From: Nocardioides sp. GY 10127
GTDB taxonomy: Bacteria; Actinomycetota; Actinomycetes; Propionibacteriales; Nocardioidaceae
Direction: 5' to 3'
Length of the DNA stretch: 37,323 nucleotides
NCBI RefSeq assembly: GCF_004919085.1
Contig: NZ_STGL01000012.1
Span: 1 to 37,323, forward strand
Shown: positions 1 to 7,600 of the stretch, one piece after another
How positions within the stretch are numbered: position 1 is the first letter of the stretch
Layout of the letters: each line of letters opens with the position of its first letter
Translations under genes and position numbers: made by a program
Notes under the pieces: model-generated
Told to the model about the DNA's origin: nothing
The model's input: only the letters and a program-made list of their open reading frames with translations
Database searches by the model: none

Positions 1-2
1 AG

Positions 3-200
3 TCCGACTCACTCCTGCGTACCGCCAGGCACCTCGAGCGGGGTGTCCACGAGGGCCGTCCGGCCGGCGAGCTGCGTGCACTGGCCCAGACGCTGGCCCG
101 TCAGGCCCTCGAGCTCGGCGACCTGCTCGACGGCGACCTGTCCCTCGTCCTTCCTGACGAGGTCCCCGACACGGTCCCCGAGGAGTGGCTGCGCGGCTGA
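3..200 (+). CDS. C-terminal fragment of unknown protein (cut by window start)
   Basis: An open frame enters from the left edge and ends in TGA at 198-200. About 65 residues are visible. They are rich in Leu, Glu, Arg and Asp, with amphipathic helical character, and end in EEWLRG. Third codon positions are strongly G/C, as expected of real coding DNA here. No family is recognised from this tail alone. The next gene, an oxidoreductase on the same strand, starts 63 bp later, so the two may or may not be co-transcribed. Confidence 0.5.
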   Translation, partial: SDSLLRTARHLERGVHEGRPAGELRALAQTLARQALELGDLLDGDLSLVLPDEVPDTVPEEWLRG

Positions 201-263
201 GCCGGGCCCCGGCCGCGAGAGCTACGGGTTCCAGCCGCGCCGACCGCGCGGCATCATGAGCGC

Positions 264-683
264 ATGTCCGACTTCAACGCCTCGGTCCTCGCCGAGTTCC
301 GCGAGCGCCACGGGACCGTGACGAACGCAGCCCCGTTCGGGAACTCGCTGGTCGTCCTGCACACGACGGGTGCGCGATCCGGCGAACCGCGGGTGAGCCC
401 GGTGATGGGCATCCCGGACGGGGACGGCTGGCTGGTCGCCGCCTCGAAGGCCGGCGCACCCGACAACCCGGCCTGGTACCACAACCTGCTCGCCCACCCC
501 GACCTCACGGTCGAGACCGGCGACGGCTCCGCGATCACGACGACGCAGGTCCACGCCGTCGACCTGACCGGCGCCGAGCGCGACGCCGCCTGGGAGCGGT
601 TCAAGCAGGCCAGCCCCGGCTTCGCCGAGTACGAGAAGCGGACCTCCCGCACCATCCCGGTGCTGCGACTCTCCCCCCGCTGA
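264..683 (+). CDS. Deazaflavin (F420)-dependent nitroreductase-family protein
   Basis: A 139-residue protein of the Ddn/DUF385 split beta-barrel family. These are actinobacterial enzymes that usually use reduced cofactor F420 for hydride transfer to quinones, nitro compounds or other substrates. Visible hallmarks are the HTTGARSGEPRVSPV segment near residues 32-46 and the KAGAPDNPAWYHNLLAHPD block near 66-84. That block is the conserved cofactor-binding stretch with the small-molecule pocket Trp-Tyr. Length is typical of the family. The ATG start gives the full domain. No signal peptide is seen, so it should be cytoplasmic. The physiological substrate cannot be predicted. It appears to be the last core gene before accessory DNA begins. 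Confidence 0.88.
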   Translation: MSDFNASVLAEFRERHGTVTNAAPFGNSLVVLHTTGARSGEPRVSPVMGIPDGDGWLVAASKAGAPDNPAWYHNLLAHPDLTVETGDGSAITTTQVHAVDLTGAERDAAWERFKQASPGFAEYEKRTSRTIPVLRLSPR

Positions 684-830
684 CAGCCGCGGGCGGGTGC
701 GCACGCTGCCGGGCGCTGCGCCACGTGCCCAGCCCCTGCCTGCCCGACGCACCTTGACCCGGGGCCGATCCTCCTCGGGCACGCTGCGCATCCTCCGCGA
801 GTCGCACACGAGCGGCATCGACCTGGCGCT

Positions 831-992
831 TCAGTTCTTGGCCGTCAGCCCATCCAGCGACCCGCTCTGCCCATAGAAGCCCAGCTGTGCGGCGCGGGTC
901 GCGACGGTGTCTCATCCGTCCTCAGCGGCAGCGATGGCCGCCGCATTGCCGACCGCGAACCGCGACACGGCATCCAGCACCTCGTCGGAGTG
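831..992 (-). pseudogene. Decayed 3' fragment duplicated from the anchored protein gene at 2719-3702
   Basis: This 162-bp stretch aligns without gaps to 2719-2880, the last 54 codons of the membrane-anchored protein gene, with roughly 90% identity by eye. In the same frame it would encode the C-terminus ending in LTAKN. A Trp codon of the intact gene is TGA here (plus-strand tca at 912-914), so the frame is broken. Similarity stops abruptly at about 992 on one side and at the stop codon on the other. It is a relic of a second copy of that gene, probably from a related integrative element. Confidence 0.8.
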
Positions 993-1356
993 CGACTACT
1001 CCCGGCACAACCCCGCGCCGACTACCGTCAGCGCGTCACTTCAGAGCTTCCACTGAACCCGGCACGCGACACTGTGCTTGCGTTTCATGTGCGCGGGCAT
1101 CCGGCGACGGTCAGCGGCAGACCAGTCGAACGCCGGGTCTGGCTCCGGGGTGTCCATGTCTTCAGGGTGCGCCCGTCCTGCGGGCTTTGTCACCGACGCA
1201 ACCGTGCGGGCCTCGTTCTGCATGACGTGTATGTCGAACAGGACGGGCGGGCCTAGCAGGAGGGGCGCAGGACGGGCGATGGGTTGCGGCAGCGTCGAAC
1301 AGGAAAGCAGCCAAGCGGCTAGGAAGGAGGACGGGCGCAGCTCTCGGATAGCCAGG
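993..1356. other. Gap without a supportable gene
   Basis: About 360 bp between the pseudogene and the toxin-antitoxin-like pair. A minus-strand frame ending at 1041 (possible ATG at 1155-1157, 38 codons, rich in Asp, Arg and Lys) has plausible codon usage but no recognisable family. It may be another gene remnant. No RNA gene or clear repeat is seen. Confidence 0.4.
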
Positions 1357-1638
1357 TCAGGAGGCTGCGTAGCGTTGCCGGGCGGCTTCTCCGCTGGTGC
1401 CGATTGCTTCACCGAGTTGGCGCCAGGACAGGTGTGCCTCGCGGGCGGCGGTGATGGCTTCGGCGAGTTCCTTCTCCGCGGCCGCGCGACGAAACGCCGC
1501 AAGCTTGACCGCCATCAGCGGCGGCAGCGGCGCATCGAAGTCGCCCTCGGTGGGCTCATAGGTCTCGAAGGCGTCGGCGAGTTCGTCGGCGTGGGCGATC
1601 AGGTCGGCCAGGGATCGTTTGGTCATCTCGGGTGTCAC
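1357..1638 (-). CDS. Small helix-turn-helix-like protein, probable antitoxin
   Basis: A 93-residue protein, or 89 residues if the internal ATG at 1624-1626 is used. The N-terminal half is acidic and helical. The C-terminal half (about residues 52-91) has a stretch reading LSWRQLGEAIGTSGEAARQR, which looks like a simple helix-turn-helix of the kind found in small DNA-binding antitoxins. The GTG start overlaps the stop codon of the upstream gene in a GTGA arrangement, so the two are translationally coupled. A small upstream protein followed by an HTH protein fits a toxin-first toxin-antitoxin operon. The function is inferred from layout and HTH, not proven. Confidence 0.65.
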   Translation of the reverse strand: MTPEMTKRSLADLIAHADELADAFETYEPTEGDFDAPLPPLMAVKLAAFRRAAAEKELAEAITAAREAHLSWRQLGEAIGTSGEAARQRYAAS

Positions 1639-1919
1639 CTCTTCAGATACTTCTCGCGGGCGGGGCTCATGGCGTGGACGATCGCAAGGATGCCGTGCCA
1701 GGTCACGACACCGACCTCGATCAGGCTCCCGGCCCGGTCGGGGCCGATGAACATGACCATGTCGTCGTCTTGACCGACGTGGGTGATCGCGAACCGCAGC
1801 GCGTGCAGCATGTCTTCCTCGGCGACCCCGTGACGATGCGCCGACTCAACGATGACCGGCTCCTCGATCTCCTCGTGAACATCGTCGGGGTCTTCCTCGG
1901 GCTGCTGGTTGCCCACCAC
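1635..1919 (-). CDS. Small protein, candidate toxin partner of the HTH protein
   Basis: A 94-residue protein with an acidic N-terminal tail, then a compact domain starting VIVESAHRHGVAEEDMLHAL and ending in HAMSPAREKYLKR. The pattern (early SAxxHGV, a middle strand with an acidic or Gly turn, final ArgxxTyr/Leu) resembles small actinobacterial RelE/BrnT/DUF4258-like toxins. The GTG start has a strong AAGGAGGGTGA ribosome binding site immediately upstream, and a second GTG follows directly. It overlaps the downstream HTH gene by 4 bp. Family assignment is tentative; the pairing is the stronger argument. Confidence 0.6.
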   Translation of the reverse strand: MVGNQQPEEDPDDVHEEIEEPVIVESAHRHGVAEEDMLHALRFAITHVGQDDDMVMFIGPDRAGSLIEVGVVTWHGILAIVHAMSPAREKYLKR

Positions 1920-1943
1920 TCACCCTCCTTCATAATGACAAGG

Positions 1944-2156
1944 TTACTTGTGACACGGTTTCTTGCCTAGCCGCTCGATCCGGCGCCGGTCCAGCGCCTT
2001 GGAAGAGGACGGGCGCCCGTCTGTCGCAGTGGCGTGGGCGAGGACCTGGTGGGCCTGGTCGACCCGGTGCGCGAGCTCGTGCGCCGACCCGACGCTGGCG
2101 GTGAGCCAGTGGCCGGCGATCGCGGCGGCTGCGGCCGGGTCGCCGGCAGGAGTCAT
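1944..2156 (-). CDS. Hypothetical small protein or gene remnant
   Basis: A 70-codon frame from ATG (2154-2156) to TAA (1944-1946) with good G/C third positions. The middle reads HELAHRVDQAHQVLAHAT, which is helical. The frame stays open upstream towards the attachment region, so it may instead be the 3' part of a longer gene truncated by recombination. It lies 24 bp upstream of the toxin-antitoxin-like pair on the same strand and could be co-transcribed. No family is recognised. Confidence 0.4.
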   Translation of the reverse strand: MTPAGDPAAAAAIAGHWLTASVGSAHELAHRVDQAHQVLAHATATDGRPSSSKALDRRRIERLGKKPCHK

Positions 2157-2238
2157 CGGGCTGCGCCAGGACCTTCCGCAGAAGGCCGGGTCCAGCGGCC
2201 CAGCCGGCCCAACTGACGGTGGCTGACTCCGTTTGTCT

Positions 2239-2262
2239 GTGCGGAATACGTGCGGACGTTCC
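2239..2262. repeat. Att-associated repeat R1
   Basis: One of three related short sequences around the attachment sites, with consensus (plus strand) close to GYGSGGAATRCGTGSGGAMGTT. The others are at 2549-2572 and 13707-13730. R1 lies 85 bp left of the left 62-bp core. They could be integrase arm-type or excisionase sites, but this is inference. Confidence 0.5.
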
Positions 2263-2347
2263 GGCCGGAGGCCCGATCCAGCCACCGTCACCGGGGCCGC
2301 AGGCGGCACACCCGCGCACCATCTGCCCAGGTCAGAGGGAATCTCTT

Positions 2348-2409
2348 CGAGTGCCCCAGGTAGGAGTCGAACCTACGACCTTTCGCTTAGGAGGCGGCTG
2401 CTCTATCCA
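2348..2409. repeat. Left attachment core (tRNA-Arg 3' fragment)
   Basis: 62 bp identical to 13816-13877. Positions 2352-2409 correspond to tRNA-Arg(CCU) residues 16-73 on the minus strand. The tRNA 5' end is missing, so this copy is not a functional tRNA. After 2409 the sequence departs completely from the tRNA. Confidence 0.93.
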
Positions 2410-2718
2410 GCCCGGGCCGAGTTTCCGCGCCATCGAGTCTCTGCAGGTCAGAGGCCGTAAAGCGATGCTGACCTGCGGGTCCCGTCTCTCACTACCTCGT
2501 TCGCGATGTCCGGCTCATGGCCACTGGAGACGACGATGATCGGGGATCTGTGCGGAATGCGTGGGGAAGTTTCGCCAGCGTGTCCACTGAAGCCTCCCGG
2601 GATCTTGTCGCCCCCAGCGCGTTCGAGCCGCAAGAGCTCGGCCGGAGGCATCCGACGAGAAGCCGTCTCTTCGTGCAGCAGACCCCTCGCTGATCCCGAA
2701 GTCCAAACCCGGGGCGCG
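2410..2718. other. Element left end, no gene seen
   Basis: About 310 bp between the left core repeat and the stop of the anchored protein gene. It contains an imperfect inverted pair (GCAGGTCAG and CTGACCTGC, around 2443-2476) and repeat R2. Open frames here lack convincing codon bias or starts. Confidence 0.4.
2549..2572. repeat. Att-associated repeat R2
   Basis: Reads TGTGCGGAATGCGTGGGGAA on the plus strand, then GTTT. It is closely related to R1 (2239-2262) and R3 (13707-13730). It lies on the element side of the left core, about 140 bp from it. Confidence 0.5.
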
Positions 2719-3702
2719 TCAGTTCTTGGGGGTCTGTCCATCCAGCGATCCGCTCTGCCCATGGAAGCCCAACTGTGCGGCGCGGGTCACGATGGTGTCC
2801 CATCCGTCTTCAGCGGCAGCGATGGCCGCCGCGTTGTCGACCGCGAACCGCGACACGGCATCCAGTACCTCGTCGGAGTGTTCTTCGTAGACAGACGAGC
2901 GGCAGGCCCAGTCCACCGACTCCAGGTCGGCTTCCAGGCCGGTGTAGGCGTTCCAAGCGGAGCTGTAGGTGCTCGGCGGGTCAGTGGTCGATGGCGTCTC
3001 GCTGCCGGCTGGAGCGTGGCTTCCGAGGTACATCACCCAGGTGTCCGCCGTGAGCTGCTCTCCCTCTGGTGTAGCGATCTGGTCTGCCCCGTCGCGGAAG
3101 CACGACGCGTAGGCCTCTGAGTCCCCGTACTTCGCGTCGAGTGCCGTGAGCATGGACCACCACTCGCTCCGCAGCTGAACGGCCTCAGATGGCGTGGACT
3201 GCCGAGATGCTGTGTCGTCCGAGGTTGGTGGGGTGTTGTTCACACAACCTCGAACCGCTTCGGTCTCCGCCTCGGACAACTCTTCCGATCGCAGGTCCTC
3301 CTCCAGTCTGGAGGCGTCCACGACGTCCATCAGTGCATGGCTGTACGAGCCCCCCTGGGGGTCGGTGAAGAAGACGCTGGTTGCCAACGCGTTCGTTCGC
3401 GGGGCCAGGTTCCTGGTCGCCGACCAGTCCCACTGGGGGTAGCCGGCCTCGCTCATGCATTGGTCCATCGCTCCGTTGAGGGCCCACGCCTGGATCACTC
3501 CCGAGGCATTTCGTTGCTCGACGGTGCCGTTGAACCGGGAGAACACAGCGTTCGCCTCGGCCTGCAGCTGGTCAGTGTCGGCCGACGAGTCACTGGTGCG
3601 GAGGGGGAGCACATTGCTGCCAAGCACGTACGAGATGGAAACCACGACCGCGACCAAGGCTCCAGCCGCCCCGGCCGCAAGGTTCCGTCGGGCCGAGGTC
3701 AT
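2719..3702 (-). CDS. Membrane-anchored extracytoplasmic protein of unknown function
   Basis: A 327-residue protein starting MTSARRNLAAG. A single hydrophobic segment at about residues 8-30 acts as an uncleaved signal anchor, and the rest is a hydrophilic domain rich in Asp, Glu, Ser and Thr predicted to lie outside the membrane. It has four cysteines (in QCMSEAGYP, RGCVNN, ASCFRDG and WACRSS contexts) that could form two disulfides. The start is the ATG overlapping the previous stop (ATGA at 3699-3702), with GGGAGG six bases upstream. An ATG two codons earlier is possible. It is coupled to the secreted protein upstream, so the two probably act together at the cell surface. A decayed copy of its 3' end lies at 831-992. 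No known family is recognised. Confidence 0.75.
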   Translation of the reverse strand: MTSARRNLAAGAAGALVAVVVSISYVLGSNVLPLRTSDSSADTDQLQAEANAVFSRFNGTVEQRNASGVIQAWALNGAMDQCMSEAGYPQWDWSATRNLAPRTNALATSVFFTDPQGGSYSHALMDVVDASRLEEDLRSEELSEAETEAVRGCVNNTPPTSDDTASRQSTPSEAVQLRSEWWSMLTALDAKYGDSEAYASCFRDGADQIATPEGEQLTADTWVMYLGSHAPAGSETPSTTDPPSTYSSAWNAYTGLEADLESVDWACRSSVYEEHSDEVLDAVSRFAVDNAAAIAAAEDGWDTIVTRAAQLGFHGQSGSLDGQTPKN

Positions 3703-4280
3703 GAGCATCCTCCCGCGCCGGATGCGGACGTGACCGGTAGCGGGTTGCAGGACTTGACCGAGCCGTTCTGGTACCGCGTGCGCATTCGTGCATATCCCTG
3801 GGTCCCGGTGCCAGGTGCGGTGCCCCACAGGGCGCCGCTGCCGGTGTCCGCCAGCCGCTCGGCGCTCAACACCAACAAGTTGCTGTCGTCGATCATGTAG
3901 CCCCACCCCTTCTGGATGCCCGTGACTGTCCTCCCTCCCCAGTCGGAGGGCTCCGACCAGTAGCCGTCTCCGTCAGGATCTGTCTCTTCGTTGGTCCCTG
4001 GAAGGCACGAGCGGACGACCCGCGAGTCATAGTGCTCATTACCCTGGGTGCCCCAGTCGAGCATGACGTCCATGCATTTGTCAGTGTTCATGTTGTTGTT
4101 GGGAGACACCTTGAGCCGCAGACGCTTGTTCGACTTCGACCAGCGGCCGAACTGGCTCCCAGACCCCGCGGAGACAGTGTCCGAACCTTCCTGTGGCGTG
4201 TCCGCACCGACCACCCCCGCAGTGGCGAGCGAGATGCCACAAGTGAGTACGACAACAAGGCCAAACCTCAGGGCGTCCAC
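3699..4280 (-). CDS. Secreted protein of unknown function
   Basis: A 193-residue protein. The first 28 or so residues form a classic signal peptide (VDALRFGLVVVLTCGISLAT), with probable cleavage after VVGA. The mature part has four cysteines (DKCMDV, RSCLPG, KSCNPL, GGCS), a basic patch (SNKRLRLKV) and a Trp/Gly-rich centre containing WGGRTVTGIQKGWGY. The GTG start is preferred because GGGGGA lies seven bases upstream; a TTG at 4311-4313 is the alternative. It overlaps the next gene by 4 bp. Four cysteines in each protein and tight coupling suggest a surface complex, possibly a toxin/immunity-like or conjugation-associated pair. That is speculation, and no family is recognised. Confidence 0.7.
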   Translation of the reverse strand: MDALRFGLVVVLTCGISLATAGVVGADTPQEGSDTVSAGSGSQFGRWSKSNKRLRLKVSPNNNMNTDKCMDVMLDWGTQGNEHYDSRVVRSCLPGTNEETDPDGDGYWSEPSDWGGRTVTGIQKGWGYMIDDSNLLVLSAERLADTGSGALWGTAPGTGTQGYARMRTRYQNGSVKSCNPLPVTSASGAGGCS

Positions 4281-4697
4281 GCCATTCCCCCAATCCGAGC
4301 TCAGTAGCTCCAACCGCGGGATTCAGTATTCACGCCAAGTCACCGTCAAAGCCAGTCTGACTAGACCTTGGTTGGACGGTCATGGGTCAGCGCCAAGAAC
4401 CTGGCTGCGGGCGAGACGGAGGCGGGTTGCAAAGAAGGGGGGGCTGCTGCACGAGCAGGGGACGGCTAGACGCACCGAACAGCCTTCGATCTCTGTTGCG
4501 TCTCAACGAGAACTCGTCCCAGGGTTGCGTCGATCGAGCGCCTGCGAAACTGCCTCTGCCGAAATTGGCGAAGTCTGATTGTCTGGTCAGAAAGACGAAT
4601 CGGCGTTCGGAGTTAAACCCACACACCTAGTGCATCCCCGGGGTGGTGAGTGAGCCGGAGCCAGCATCCCGGGTGGTGATCGGTCGCCTCTGGGGCC
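4281..4697. promoter_or_regulatory. Divergent intergenic region, no gene seen
   Basis: About 420 bp between the divergently transcribed secreted-protein gene and the relaxase gene. It must carry both promoters. It is less GC-rich than its surroundings around 4310-4380. No open frame here has convincing codon usage. Two similar stretches, CCGGGGTGGTGA near 4637-4648 and CCCGGGTGGTGA near 4668-4679, precede the relaxase start and might be a binding site. Confidence 0.4.
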
Positions 4698-7600
4698 GTG
4701 ATGGGGCTCCACAAGCTGTCGGCCGGCGACGGTTACACCTACCTGACACGCCAGGTCGCGATTCAGGACGCCACGGAGCGGGGCCGGTCGGGGCTGGCCG
4801 AGTACTACTCCGACAAAGGCGAGGTCCCCGGCCGTTGGTGGGGGTCGGGGCTGGCCGGGCTGGCAATGGAGGCCGGGGCCGAGGTCACCGAGCAGCAGAT
4901 GCGTCGCCTCTTCGGTCAGGGAGTGCATCCCAACAGCACCGGCGGCCAGCCCGTAGCCCTGGGCCAGCCCTTCCGGGCGGGGACGATCGGAGGTCCGTTG
5001 CCCGCGGCGGTGGCGCGGGCGTGTCAGGCCTGGAACGCCGAGCACGGTCTGCCGTCCGCCTCCCCCGTGTCGGACGAGGTGCGCGCCGACATCAGGACGC
5101 GCATCGCCGATGAGCTGTTCCTCGAGCAGCACGGTCGGCGCCCTCGCGACGCTCGTGAGCGGCACGCGTTCCTGGCGCAGGAGTCACGGGTCAGCGGCGC
5201 GTCGGTCGCCGGGTTCGACCTCACCTTCACACCGGTGAAGTCGGTCTCCGTCCTCTGGGCTCTTGCCGGGGCGGCGGTGGCCCACGAGATCGAGGTCGCT
5301 CACGCCGCCGCTGTCCAGGACGCGCTCCGCTGGGCCGAGCAGCACGTCCTTTTCACCCGCTGCGGCCACGACGGCGTCCGGCAGGTCCCCACACGGGGCA
5401 TGGTCGCGACCGCGTTCACCCATCGAGACAGCCGCGCCGGCGACCCGAATCTCCACACCCACGTCGCGGTCAGCAACAAGGTCCAGGGACCCGACGGAGC
5501 CTGGCGGGCCATCGACGGCCGCGTGCTGTTCAAGGCCAAGGTCACGCTCTCCGAGCACTACAACACCCGCCTCGAGGCCGAGCTCACCCACCGCCTCGGC
5601 GTCACCTTCACAGAGAGGACGGACGGGGCGCAGCGTCCCATCCGCGAGGTCGTTGGCGTTGACGACCAGCTGGCCCGCCGGTGGTCGTCGCGCAGTGCCG
5701 CCATTGAGGACCGGCGCAGCCAGCTCGCCGTCGCGTTCCAGACCGACCACGGGCGGCCGCCCACCAACATCGAGGCCATCGCGCTCGCGCAGCAGGCCAA
5801 CCTCGAGACCCGCCAGGCCAAGCACGAACCACGTTCGGAAGCCGAGCAACGGCGCACCTGGGCAGCCGAGGCCGGCGACCAGCTCGGCTCCCCCGCCGCA
5901 GTCCAGCGGATGCTGCACCGGGCCCTTCGCAGCCGCCGCACCACGGCTTCACCCGCGACAGAAAGACCCCGTCCGGAGCAGGTCCAGCGGCTGGCGCGGA
6001 CGGTCGTGCAGACCCTGGAAGCCGGTCGCGCCACCTGGCAAGAGTGGCACGTCCGGGCCGAGGCCCATCGGCAGGCCAGGTACGCCAACACACCGCTCCC
6101 CCATGTCGCTCAACTGGTCGACGACGTCGTCGAGATGGCGCTCACGCAGGAGTCCGTGGCGCTCCCCGACATCGACGAGTACGACCCGGCACTTCGGCAC
6201 ACTCCAGACAGCCTGCGTCGGGCCGACGGCACCCCTATGCACCTGCTCCACGGACGCCGCCGCCACACCTCGTCCCGCATGCTCGCGGCTGAGCAGACGA
6301 TCCTCCGAGCCAGCGAACGCCTCGACGGACGCACGGTCACACCCGCGGCGATTGACGCAGCACTGGACGACATCGGCGGGCGAGGCCACGTACTCAGCCC
6401 CGACCAGCAGGCCGTCGTCCGTGCCCTCGCCTCCTCCCCTCGGCAGGTCGAGCTCGTCCTGGCCCCGGCTGGCTCCGGCAAGACCACCACGGTCCGCGCC
6501 CTGGTCGAGGCGTGGCAGGCAGAAGGAGGGAGCGTCATCGGCCTGGCGCCCTCCGCCGTCGCGGCGCACGAGCTCCAGGAAGCTCTCGCGACCCCACACG
6601 CGGCCACGGCCATCACCTGCGAGACGCTCACCAAGTTCATCCACGCCGCCACCTCCCCACCAGCACCCGGGACCGACGAGGTGGACGGGCCGGACGGTCT
6701 GCACGGACCGGACGAGCGGACCCTGCTGCTCATCGACGAGGCAGGGATGGCCGGCACCCTGGAGCTCGCCACCGCCATCGCCCACGTGACGTCCCGTGGC
6801 GGCACGGTCCGACTCATCGGGGACGACCGGCAGCTCGCATCCGTCGCCGCCGGCGGGGTGCTTCGCGACCTGCGACACCGGCACGGGGCCCACTCGCTCA
6901 CGCAGCTGCACCGGTTCGTCGACCCTGTCGAGGGCGCCGCCACCCTCGCCCTCCGAGCAGGCGACCCCTCCGTCACCGGCTTCTACGCCGACCGCGGACG
7001 ACTCCACGTCGGCGACGCCACCACCGCCGCAGAACAGGCATTCCACGCCTGGACGAACGACATCGCGGCCGGCCTCGACAGCCTTCTCCTGGCGCCGACC
7101 CGGGACGAGGTCCGGCACCTGAACCTCCGCGCTCAGGCCCACCACGCCACTGCGCAACCCGGCCCTTCGACAGCCCTGTCCGACGGGGAACGCGCCCGTG
7201 TCGGCGACACCGTGCTGACCCGCAAGAACGCACGAGGCCTCGCGCTCAGCCCCACCGACTGGGTACGCAACGGCGACCGCTGGCTCGTGACCGCTATCCA
7301 CGAGGACGGGGCAGTCACCGTGCGCCGCCGAGACACCCACCGCGACCGCGCCACGACAGCAGGCAGAGCGCTGTCCGTCGTCCTGCCCGCCTCCTACGTC
7401 CGCGAGCACACCAGCCTCGGCTATGCCAGCACCGTCCACGCAGCCCAGGGCCTCACGGTCGACACCACCCACGCCGTCCTCTCCGGTAGGGAGACCCGCG
7501 AGCTCGTGTACGTCGGGATGACGCGCGGGCGACGAGCCAACCACGCCTACCTCACGGTCAGCCACGACGGTGGCCACGACTCCGAGCTCCTCCCCCAGAC

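Noticed and set aside
4387..4626. 79-codon minus-strand frame between the secreted protein gene and the relaxase gene
   Set aside because: It lacks a ribosome binding site and G/C third-position bias, lies in promoter DNA, and has no family.
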